From: JAABVY01 sp964627935
Lineage (GTDB): Bacteria; Zixibacteria; MSB-5A5; JAABVY01
DNA length: 64,000 nt
NCBI GenBank assembly: GCA_964627935.1
Contig: CAZVLB010000013.1
Location: 62,001 to 126,000 of the forward strand
Direction of reading: 5' to 3'
A program made the translations under genes and the position numbers. Below, in pieces: positions 1-6,613 of the stretch; position 1 is the stretch's first letter; every line of letters begins with the position of its first letter. The notes under the pieces are model-generated. The model was not told the origin of the DNA, made no database searches, and saw nothing but the letters and a program-made list of their open reading frames with translations.

Positions 1-79
1 TTGAAGGTAATTACTTGCTAAAGGATTAGCTCATATATTTTCGATTGAATTGTAAAAAAAAGAATAATTTAAGGTTTTA

Positions 80-99
80 GCTATTAGTGAAATAATAGC
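80..99 (+). promoter_or_regulatory. Hairpin abutting the ribosome binding site
   Basis: A perfect 7-bp inverted repeat (GCTATTA / TAATAGC, 6-nt loop) ends one base before the strong Shine-Dalgarno AAGGAGG at 100-106 of the first barrel gene. A similar hairpin precedes the third barrel gene. In the mRNA it could protect the 5' end or tune translation; that role is inference. Confidence 0.4.
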
Positions 100-111
100 A
101 AGGAGGCATTT

Positions 112-771
112 GTGAAAAAGGTACTTATTATTGCAGCATTACTGGTCTTTGGGACCTTCTCGATGGTAACTGCCCAGGATCTGAAGGGCATGTTCAACCT
201 GTCACCGTTCGCCGGCCTGGGTATGCCGATGGGTGATCTGGCTGACGATGACCTGGAAAATGAAGACGGACTATATCGTAAAATGGGCTTCAAATTCGGT
301 GTCATGGCTGAATATTTCTTCACCAATAACATCGCGGCCGGTCTTAACTTCCTTTATGCCATTCATGGTGCCAAGGATATTGAAGGATTTGAGTCCGATG
401 ACAAGTTGCACACTATGAATATCGGCGCTCATGGTAAATATGTCTTCATGACTGAAGGTATGCTTCGTCCCTATGGTATTCTGGGTGCCGGTATCACCAT
501 GAACAAAATCAAAGATGTCCCCTTCGATACTGAAACTGATGTTGAGGTTAAGCTGGACAGCAAAATCTTTGTCATGGGCGGCATTGGTGTCATGTACTGG
601 GTTTCCGAGATGATTTCTGTCTTTGGTGAACTCGGATTTGATTACCTGATGACTGACGGCGCCGGCATTGAAATTGATGGCGAGACAGTCGAAGATTCAG
701 AGGTTGGGGCAAACTATTATTTCCTCGATCTCAAAGTCGGTATCAATATCTGGTTTGGCGGCCAGGAATAA
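112..771 (+). CDS. Outer-membrane beta-barrel protein (tandem paralogue 1)
   Basis: The GTG start lies 5 nt after AGGAGG and opens a signal peptide (MKKVLIIAALLVFGTFSMVTA, cut near AQD). The 219-residue product has alternating hydrophobic/polar strands and ends in an aromatic strand (GINIWFGGQE), as expected of an 8-10-strand porin-like barrel of the OmpW/OmpX-like superfamily. It shares with the next two genes a block near residues 30-75: G-L-G-x-P-x-G-D, an acidic DDDLxNxDxLxRK stretch and ITNNIAxGLxFxY. A strong terminator follows, so it is probably monocistronic. No specific function is recognisable; a structural or small-solute role in the outer membrane is inference. Confidence 0.8.
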   Translation: MKKVLIIAALLVFGTFSMVTAQDLKGMFNLSPFAGLGMPMGDLADDDLENEDGLYRKMGFKFGVMAEYFFTNNIAAGLNFLYAIHGAKDIEGFESDDKLHTMNIGAHGKYVFMTEGMLRPYGILGAGITMNKIKDVPFDTETDVEVKLDSKIFVMGGIGVMYWVSEMISVFGELGFDYLMTDGAGIEIDGETVEDSEVGANYYFLDLKVGINIWFGGQE

Positions 772-804
772 TTTAGCTGCAAAATAACCCGATTATGATA
801 ATAG

Positions 805-832
805 CCCGTCTGCTGATGCAGGCGGGTTTTTT
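805..832 (+). terminator. Rho-independent terminator
   Basis: Stem CCCGTCTGC / GCAGGCGGG with a 4-nt loop (one G-U pair) followed by six T. It closes the first barrel gene. Confidence 0.85.
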
Positions 833-878
833 ATTTGTCCAAACCATGAAATAGTATTTTATAACAGGATAAAAATAG

Positions 879-907
879 TTGACATTTAGGGCGATTGGTC
901 TTAGTTT
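879..907 (+). promoter_or_regulatory. Candidate vegetative promoter
   Basis: A perfect -35 TTGACA is 17 bp from TAGTTT. The -10 is poor by the E. coli rule but fits the TAnnTT form seen at other candidate promoters here. It implies a leader of about 180 nt for the second barrel gene. Confidence 0.45.
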
Positions 908-1024
908 GTTCGGCATACCTGAAAAAATGGGACAAATAAGTAAAAATATTACCTGATAGAGTCATGGAAGAAGCGTCAGTACAATAGCTGTCGCTGGATA
1001 AGGAGGTGGGAAAGATTCTGTTAT

Positions 1025-1038
1025 TATACTCGAGTATA
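1025..1038. promoter_or_regulatory. 14-bp perfect palindrome, operator candidate
   Basis: TATACTCGAGTATA is fully self-complementary and extends to 18 bp with one mismatch. It lies between the promoter candidate at 879-907 and the start codon, where a dimeric regulator could act as a roadblock. No regulator can be named. Confidence 0.35.
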
Positions 1039-1092
1039 GTCAAGAAATTGTGGTAATTGGAATTTGAATATACAAAACAGGGAGATGTGGAT

Positions 1093-1770
1093 TTGAAAAA
1101 GACTGTTATTATTTTGTGTCTGCTTATTTTCGGCCTGACAATGGTGGCCAAGGCCGATGCAATCGAATATCGCAGGGGTATGTTTATGGTCACGCCGTTT
1201 CTGGGGCTGGGTCTGCCGTTTGGCGATATGGCTGATGATGATTTTTCCAATTCGGACGCATTGGCTCGCAAGATGGGGCTCAAATTCGGTATTATGCTGG
1301 ATTACTGGTTGAACCAGAAGATTGCGGCCGGTTTGCAGTTCAAGTATGTGAATTTTCCCTCCAAGGACATTGAGGATTTCGAATCTGACGAAAAGCTGAG
1401 ACTTCTTAAAATCGGCGCCGCTTTGAAATACGCAATCGTGACCCAGGGGGCGATGCTGGCTTACCTGGTTGGCGGGGGCGGATGGATGTTTCCGAAATTC
1501 ACGGATACAGAAATTTATAATCCGGAAACCGAACAGACCGAGCAGACCAGCCTGGATATCGACGGCAAGCCATATTTTATGTTTGGCGGGGCATTCAACT
1601 ACTTCGTGGGTGCGACAATAGCGTTGTTTGCCGAGCTGACTATCGATTATCTGCTGTTTGACGGGGCGGAGGTAAAACATAACGATATATCATTCGGAGA
1701 GTTTCAAAAGAACTATCTCTATCTCGACCTGGTGTTCGGGGTGTCATTCTTCTTCGGCGGCAGCGAGTAG
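1093..1770 (+). CDS. Outer-membrane beta-barrel protein (tandem paralogue 2)
   Basis: I choose the TTG at 1093, not an upstream in-frame codon at 1057. It follows GGAG at 1081 by 8 nt and begins directly with a signal peptide (MKKTVIILCLLIFGLTMVAKADA). The 226-residue product has the same block as its neighbours (GLGLPFGDMADDD, then R-K-x-G-L-K-F-G), barrel-type strand alternation and a final strand VFGVSFFFGGSE ending in aromatics. It is more diverged than copies 1 and 3. It lies between two terminators and so is its own transcription unit. Function unknown beyond an outer-membrane barrel. Confidence 0.75.
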   Translation: MKKTVIILCLLIFGLTMVAKADAIEYRRGMFMVTPFLGLGLPFGDMADDDFSNSDALARKMGLKFGIMLDYWLNQKIAAGLQFKYVNFPSKDIEDFESDEKLRLLKIGAALKYAIVTQGAMLAYLVGGGGWMFPKFTDTEIYNPETEQTEQTSLDIDGKPYFMFGGAFNYFVGATIALFAELTIDYLLFDGAEVKHNDISFGEFQKNYLYLDLVFGVSFFFGGSE

Positions 1771-1794
1771 AGTAGTTATTTCGTCTCCTTGCTT

Positions 1795-1826
1795 CAGGGC
1801 CCGTCAAATTGGCGGGCCTGTTTTTT
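1795..1826 (+). terminator. Rho-independent terminator
   Basis: GC-rich stem CAGG(G)CCCGTC / GGCGGGCCTG with one bulged G, AAATT loop and six T. Confidence 0.85.
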
Positions 1827-1850
1827 GTTGATATAAGCAGGTTCAGTGAC

Positions 1851-1876
1851 AATATTGAAAAAAAGCAGTCAATATT
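1851..1876 (+). promoter_or_regulatory. Hairpin abutting the ribosome binding site
   Basis: Perfect 8-bp inverted repeat (AATATTGA / TCAATATT, 10-nt loop) ending 4 nt before GGAGG at 1881. It has the same placement as the hairpin before the first barrel gene but an unrelated sequence. Confidence 0.4.
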
Positions 1877-1889
1877 CAGCGGAGGATAG

Positions 1890-2570
1890 ATGAACATCAA
1901 GGGCATAATCATATTTTTAGCAGCGGCGTTGTTCCTAATCTGCGGAGATTTGCAGGCAAGGGATTTTGAGGGGCAGTTCAGCCTGGGAATATTCGGCGGG
2001 CTGGGATTGCCGACCGGTGATCTGGGCGATGATGATCTGGATAATGAGGATGGCCTGTATCGCAATGCCGGCTATAAGGGCGGTTTGCAGGCGGAGTATT
2101 TTGTGACCAATAATATCGCGGTGGGGCTGAATTTTATGTACAGCATTTTGCCCAACAAAGTGCTGGACGGTTTCGATCCGAATGATGAGCTGGTGTCGAT
2201 TTTTTACGGGGCGCATGGAAGATATGTTTTCAGGCAGATGGGCGATTTTTATCCCTATGGCCTGGTAGCGGTGGGGCTGGTCGACAATACCCATTACGAT
2301 TCCAAGTTGCAGGAACAGGCGGCGACGGCCAATCGTGATTTCGGGTTCGACCCGTTTGTATCATTTGCCGCAGGTGCAACATATCGAATGGCTGAAAAGG
2401 TAACGGTATTTTTGGAACTTGGCTATGATTTGATGCTGACGCGGGGCTCTACTATCGAGATCGATGGGACACCGATAACCGATCCGGATACGGGGGAGCC
2501 GTTGGAGCTGGACGCCAATTATTATTTTGGCGATTTACGTCTGGGATTTAATTACTGGTTCGGTGAGTAG
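1890..2570 (+). CDS. Outer-membrane beta-barrel protein (tandem paralogue 3)
   Basis: ATG start 4 nt after GGAGG; signal peptide MNIKGIIIFLAAALFLICGDLQA. The 226-residue product repeats the family block almost as in copy 1: GLPTGDLGDDDLDNEDGLYR, then AEYFVTNNIAVGLNFMYS. It ends in the aromatic strand DLRLGFNYWFGE. The three genes point the same way, about 120-320 bp apart, and clearly come from duplication. Each copy has its own start codon type (GTG, TTG, ATG) and upstream hairpin or palindrome, so they may be expressed under different conditions (inference). Confidence 0.8.
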   Translation: MNIKGIIIFLAAALFLICGDLQARDFEGQFSLGIFGGLGLPTGDLGDDDLDNEDGLYRNAGYKGGLQAEYFVTNNIAVGLNFMYSILPNKVLDGFDPNDELVSIFYGAHGRYVFRQMGDFYPYGLVAVGLVDNTHYDSKLQEQAATANRDFGFDPFVSFAAGATYRMAEKVTVFLELGYDLMLTRGSTIEIDGTPITDPDTGEPLELDANYYFGDLRLGFNYWFGE

Positions 2571-2581
2571 AATTTGTCGGC

Positions 2582-2611
2582 GGCAGTTCACCGCTTTGCT
2601 CAAGAACTGCC
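2582..2611. repeat. Inverted repeat element
   Basis: Arms GGCAGTTC / GAACTGCC enclose 14 nt. The same arms recur at 2723-2756, extended to 10 bp. Confidence 0.6.
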
Positions 2612-2657
2612 CCAACGAGTGCTGTTTGGCAATGACTCGGAAAATCCACAGTGGTTG

Positions 2658-2700
2658 TGTCATGGCCTTGCACACGATTTATCGTGGGTGTGACCTGACA
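2658..2700. repeat. Nested double-hairpin repeat
   Basis: Outer ends TGTCA / TGACA enclose an inner hairpin CACGA-TTTA-TCGTG. Overall length (43 bp) and outer ends match the copies at 16399, 16501 and 19462, but the inner arm differs. The outer arm is imperfect here, so this is a degenerate copy. Confidence 0.5.
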
Positions 2701-2722
2701 CTTATTTGTGGGCCTGCCCTGA

Positions 2723-2756
2723 GCGGCAGTTCAGCGCTTCGCTAAAGAACTGCCGC
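2723..2756. repeat. Nested inverted repeat element
   Basis: Outer arms GCGGCAGTTC / GAACTGCCGC (10 of 10) enclose a smaller stem AGCG-CTT-CGCT. Confidence 0.6.
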
Positions 2757-2901
2757 AACATATGGAATCGGACCTGGCTGTCTGATGGCACAGCATATCG
2801 TGATTATGAAAAAAACACCTGTTGGGTGGGGTACAGTTGTTTTGGCCGGTGATGAATACTCACGGGTTTTGATTGTAAATGACTATAAGCCATATTTCCT
2901 G

Positions 2902-2929
2902 TTGATTTTTGCGCGTCGGATATTAAATT
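2902..2929 (+). promoter_or_regulatory. Candidate promoter for yebC-ruvC-ruvA
   Basis: TTGATT, 16 bp, TAAATT, about 30 bp upstream of the yebC Shine-Dalgarno AAAGGAGA. Weak on its own but well placed. Confidence 0.35.
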
Positions 2930-2966
2930 GTTAGCAAATCATTTAAAAATTTAAAGGAGAATAAAA

Positions 2967-3716
2967 ATGTCAGGTCACTCCAAATGGGCCACTATAAAAC
3001 GCAAGAAGTCCAAGCTGGATGCCCAGCGTGGCAGGACGTTTACCAAGTTGATCAAGGAGATTTCAATTGCCGCCCGTAATGGCGGCGGAGACCCGGATTC
3101 CAATCCCAGGCTGAGGACCGCGATTCAGACCGCCAAGGCGGCCAATATGCCCCAGGATAATATCAAGAAGGCTATCCAGAAGGGTACCGGCGAACTTCCC
3201 GGCGTGGAGTACGAGGAAGTCAATTATGAGGGCTATGGTCCGGGCGGTGTTGCGGTTATTTTAGAGTGCGTAACCGATAACAAGAACCGCACTGTGGCCG
3301 AGATTCGTCATCTGTTCTCGAAATATGGCGGCAACCTGGGTGAGACCGGCTGTGTGGGCTGGATGTTCGATAAGCGCGGCCAGGTGATTATCCCCAAAGA
3401 CAAGGCCGATGAAGAGAAGTTAATGGACCTTGTGCTCGAGGCCGGGGCCGATGATCTCAAAGGCGAGGGCGATTTCTTTGAGGTGATAGCGCCTTTCGAG
3501 TCATTCGAAGCGGTGAAAAACGCGATTGAGAATGCGGATCTCGAATATACGGAGGCCAAGGTCGATATGGTGCCACAGACCACTGTGCAGGTCGAGGGCA
3601 ACAAGGCGGAGTCGATGCTGAAATTGATGATGTCTCTGGAAGAGCATGATGATGTGCAGGAGGTCTACGCCAACTTCGATATCGATGAGTCATTGATGGA
3701 GAAACTTAGTGCCTGA
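2967..3716 (+). CDS. yebC: YebC/PmpR/TACO1 family protein
   Basis: The 249-residue product begins with the family signature SGHSKWATIKRKK and carries the later family blocks NPRLRTAIQTAKAANMPQDNI and GYGPGGVAV. The length is typical. YebC proteins were described as DNA-binding regulators and are now also linked to translation of proline-rich stretches; both are family knowledge, not visible here. ATG follows AAAGGAGA by 6-8 nt. It is the first gene of a tightly overlapping run with ruvC and ruvA, a common bacterial arrangement that suggests co-expression with Holliday-junction processing genes. Confidence 0.95.
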   Translation: MSGHSKWATIKRKKSKLDAQRGRTFTKLIKEISIAARNGGGDPDSNPRLRTAIQTAKAANMPQDNIKKAIQKGTGELPGVEYEEVNYEGYGPGGVAVILECVTDNKNRTVAEIRHLFSKYGGNLGETGCVGWMFDKRGQVIIPKDKADEEKLMDLVLEAGADDLKGEGDFFEVIAPFESFEAVKNAIENADLEYTEAKVDMVPQTTVQVEGNKAESMLKLMMSLEEHDDVQEVYANFDIDESLMEKLSA

Positions 3717-4206
3717 TGACATGGTCATCATGGGGGTTGATGCCTCCCTGTCTGCCAGCGGAATCGGTATAGTGCGCACGGATGGCGACAGTTTTGAGAT
3801 GATCCATAATGAGTTGATTCGCACCTCCGAAAAGGAACCTCTTCAGCACAGATTGAAGAAAATTCATCAGGCCGTAATCAGGTTGATAGAAGAATATAAA
3901 CCGGATATCCTGTCATTGGAGGATATCTTTTATTCCCGTAATATTAAGGTGGCAGTCAGTTTGGGCCAGGCCCGTGGGGTGATTATGCTGGCCTGTGCCC
4001 AATGGGATATTCAGCTTGCGGAATATTCGGCTCGTGAGATCAAGCAGTCCCTGACCGGTAACGGCGGCGCCTCCAAGGAGCAGGTGGCCTATATGGTCAA
4101 GGGCATTCTCGGGATCGAGACCGAATTCAAGAGCCTGGATATTTCTGACAGCCTGGCGGCCGCTATATGTGCCGGTTTTAAAATCGGCAGTCAGGTATCA
4201 GGATGA
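3709..4206 (+). CDS. ruvC: Crossover junction endodeoxyribonuclease RuvC
   Basis: RuvC cuts Holliday junctions as a dimer in the RuvABC complex. The four expected acidic residues are present: D11 (MGVDAS), E71 (LSLEDIF), D144 and D147 (SLDISDSLAAAIC). Length 165 residues is normal. The GTG start overlaps the end of yebC by 8 bp; an ATG at 3721 is an alternative four residues in. The residues after the first Asp read A-S where most RuvC have P-G, a mild deviation. The stop overlaps the ruvA start in ATGA, so translation is probably coupled. Confidence 0.93.
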   Translation: MPDDMVIMGVDASLSASGIGIVRTDGDSFEMIHNELIRTSEKEPLQHRLKKIHQAVIRLIEEYKPDILSLEDIFYSRNIKVAVSLGQARGVIMLACAQWDIQLAEYSAREIKQSLTGNGGASKEQVAYMVKGILGIETEFKSLDISDSLAAAICAGFKIGSQVSG

Positions 4207-4811
4207 TAAGTTTTGTCAGCGGACGGCTGGTGGAAAAATCGGTCAACCAGGTAGTGATCGAGAATAACGGCATCGGTTACAGCATGATGATTTCCAACAC
4301 CACATACCAGGCCCTTCCGGAGCAGGGCGGCAATGTTCGTCTGCACACCTACCTGCAACTTAGCCAGCAATCGGATCAGCCCAATTTGTTCGGTTTTTCG
4401 GACAAAGAGGAAAAAGAGCTGTTCCTGACCCTGATATCTATTTCCGGCATCGGCGCCAAGGGGGCGATCAAGATCCTTTCCGGCATATCGCCCCGTCGCT
4501 TTACCGAGGTGATCGCCAGGGAAGATGTGGCTTTCCTGACTCGTCTGCCGGGCATCGGCAAGAAAAGCGCCCAGAGAATTATAGTGGAACTGCGCGAGAA
4601 GCTTCCGGCGTTGGTCGAAAAAAAGCAGCTTGTTGCGGGCATGGGCACGGAGAAAACGGAAGAGGCGATGCAGGCACTGGGGGCATTGGGGCTGTCATCA
4701 TCGGAGGCGCGCAAGGCGCTGGAGCGTGTGGTGGAATCAATGGGCGCCAAAAAAGTCTCTGAACTTACCGCGGAAGATTTGATTCGTCAGGCCCTGACAG
4801 TAGGGCGATAA
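4203..4811 (+). CDS. ruvA: Holliday junction branch migration protein RuvA
   Basis: RuvA binds four-way junctions and loads the RuvB motor. The 202-residue product has the N-terminal OB-fold (MISFVSGRLVEKS ... GIGY), the helix-hairpin-helix blocks (LISISGIGAKGAIKIL and FLTRLPGIGKKSAQRI) and a C-terminal domain (EAMQALGALGLSSSEARKAL) that contacts RuvB in the family. The ATG overlaps the ruvC stop. ruvB, often the next gene, is not in this window. Confidence 0.95.
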   Translation: MISFVSGRLVEKSVNQVVIENNGIGYSMMISNTTYQALPEQGGNVRLHTYLQLSQQSDQPNLFGFSDKEEKELFLTLISISGIGAKGAIKILSGISPRRFTEVIAREDVAFLTRLPGIGKKSAQRIIVELREKLPALVEKKQLVAGMGTEKTEEAMQALGALGLSSSEARKALERVVESMGAKKVSELTAEDLIRQALTVGR

Positions 4812-4849
4812 ATACATTTTAATCTTTTAATATCCAGGGGGATATTAGC

Positions 4850-6394
4850 ATGAAGCCAAAAGCATTGGCGGTTTATCTGCTGTTTGTTATTGCTGTGGGC
4901 TTTGTGTGTGCAAGGGCAGAGGAGATCAAAGGCCTCCATGGCCGTCAGGTGTCGCCGTTTCGCGGGGAACTGATCTGGTTTGTGGAGGGGATCAATCAAA
5001 GGGAGGTTGCCTATGATAATGGCGCGGTTTTTAATGTGATGTATGTTACCTGTGAGCCGGTGAGTTCGGCTATTGCGGTTCGTTTCGATGGGCTGAACTG
5101 GCCTTATTACATTGACACGCTGAAGGCCATGATATCCTCCAGCGATACCGATCCCGGCAGCCCGGGTGACCAGTTCTCATCATTTTATCTATCAGTACAT
5201 GAGGATTCATCAGGCTCGCCGGGAGCATCTATTGCCGGCCTGGAACCGGCGGGCGCGGAGGGAAACTGGATTAATGGCGCGGAATGGGTTGCGATGCATG
5301 CCGGCAATCTGATTACGGACGCCGATCGATTCTGGGGGCGGATGACCTGGGATGCGAGCACGCCCTGTGCGCCGGGGCTGGCCGGTGATGGGGGCGGGTT
5401 TTCAGCTAACACATTTTATTCGGCTGAGAGCATTGGATGGTCATGGAGAAGCTGGCAGACTGCAAATGCGATGATCCGTGCAGTGATCCTGGAGAATGAT
5501 CTGGAGGGATTTTCTGATCCCGAAGATGAGTTTCTCCTGCCGGACAGTTTCCGGGTTTATTATTCCGGACAGCCATATCTTTATCCGGCCGAACAGTTCC
5601 ACGACACAACTATCATTGGCGCCTGCCACAGCCGTGTGGTTCTTGAGGGCCCGGAGAATTATTTTCTGGTGACCGCGTTCAGGGATGGCCAGGAGATTGA
5701 TACATCGGGCATTGTGATGATTAGCGGCAGTTCGAGTGAATACGCCAATGTCGATTTTGAGCCCAATCAAATTGCCATTGATCTTGTCTCAGGAAGCGAT
5801 ACCAGCCTATTTCTTGAAATCAAGAACAACAGCCATCTGGAGTTAAACTACCGTTTTGAACATATCGATTTGCTTCAGGAAAAGACCATATCGGCGGCAA
5901 CTGTGACTGTTATTCCTTCAGAGGGAAGCATTATCGATGATCTGACTGATACGATCAGGATAGATATTAATTCCAGTCCCGGATTTTTGGGAGATTATCT
6001 GGTGAATATGAGAATAGTATTTTGGGACAGCCTGCAGGGATATATGCCGGAGGATTACCATATAGCACTTCATCTGGATCAATATACCGGGATTCATGAA
6101 ACAGACGAGGCTGTGCCGGATGAATTCAGCCTGGGACATAATTATCCCAACCCTTTTAACTCATCGACTTTGATACCATTTAGTGTTCCTGAGGGTGCCG
6201 GAGAGGCCCGTTTTCATGTCTTCAATATTGCGGGCCGTGTTGTTCTGGAAGAAAAGATCAGGGCCGGAAAAAGCGGTTTCTACGAATGGGACGGCCGGGA
6301 TGCACATGGCAACGATATGCCCTCGGGGGTATATTTTTACAGTCTTCGAGCAGGTGATGTGTTTCTATCAAGGAAGATGATTTATCTTAAGTAA
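4850..6394 (+). CDS. Secreted protein with C-terminal FlgD/T9SS-type sorting domain
   Basis: ATG after GGGGGATATTAGC, then a signal peptide (KALAVYLLFVIAVGFVCARA). Residues ~40-430 resemble extracellular beta-sandwich sequence and match no family I can name. The last ~85 residues are a sorting module: NYPNPFNSSTLIPF, then GFYEWDGRDAHGNDMPSGV and RKMIYLK. In FCB bacteria such domains direct export through type IX secretion or mark cell-surface proteins. It lies 38 bp after ruvA but is unrelated in role; it may be read through from that operon. Function of the passenger is unknown. Confidence 0.8.
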   Translation: MKPKALAVYLLFVIAVGFVCARAEEIKGLHGRQVSPFRGELIWFVEGINQREVAYDNGAVFNVMYVTCEPVSSAIAVRFDGLNWPYYIDTLKAMISSSDTDPGSPGDQFSSFYLSVHEDSSGSPGASIAGLEPAGAEGNWINGAEWVAMHAGNLITDADRFWGRMTWDASTPCAPGLAGDGGGFSANTFYSAESIGWSWRSWQTANAMIRAVILENDLEGFSDPEDEFLLPDSFRVYYSGQPYLYPAEQFHDTTIIGACHSRVVLEGPENYFLVTAFRDGQEIDTSGIVMISGSSSEYANVDFEPNQIAIDLVSGSDTSLFLEIKNNSHLELNYRFEHIDLLQEKTISAATVTVIPSEGSIIDDLTDTIRIDINSSPGFLGDYLVNMRIVFWDSLQGYMPEDYHIALHLDQYTGIHETDEAVPDEFSLGHNYPNPFNSSTLIPFSVPEGAGEARFHVFNIAGRVVLEEKIRAGKSGFYEWDGRDAHGNDMPSGVYFYSLRAGDVFLSRKMIYLK

Positions 6395-6613
6395 TCTTAT
6401 TTATTCAGTAAGGTAAAAATTAAATAAGTTCTTAAAAATCAAGGCCGTTTAGATAAAAAAACTTGACAAATCGGTCTATTAAGGTTTGATTTTCAACAGA
6501 GACCTCTGCCTCTGCAACGGGATTACACAACTCGCCAAAAATTCCGACTTTGCACAAAGCTTTCTTTCCATCAGTCAGGCGTCCTGCCTGGAATCAAATT
6601 TAAGGGAGGTATC

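Larger units (their letters stand above)
772..1092. other. Intergenic region between barrel genes 1 and 2
   Basis: This 321-bp gap holds the terminator of the upstream gene, a vegetative promoter candidate at 879-907, a perfect 14-bp palindrome at 1025-1038 and the Shine-Dalgarno of the next gene (GGAGATG at 1081). I see no small gene in it. Confidence 0.6.
2571..2966. other. Repeat-bearing intergenic region before yebC
   Basis: A 396-bp gap holding three inverted-repeat elements (2582-2611, 2658-2700, 2723-2756) and a weak yebC promoter candidate. The only forward reading frame across it is a repeat artefact in the wrong frame for the upstream gene. No gene is supported. Confidence 0.6.

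Noticed and set aside
1024..1680. 218-codon reverse frame under the second barrel gene
   Set aside because: Antisense shadow of a supported gene; no ribosome binding site or recognisable domain.
6463..6491. TTGACA-17-TTGATT promoter for the Cys-rich protein gene
   Set aside because: The -10 matches neither TATAAT nor the local TAnnTT form; kept only as a remark.
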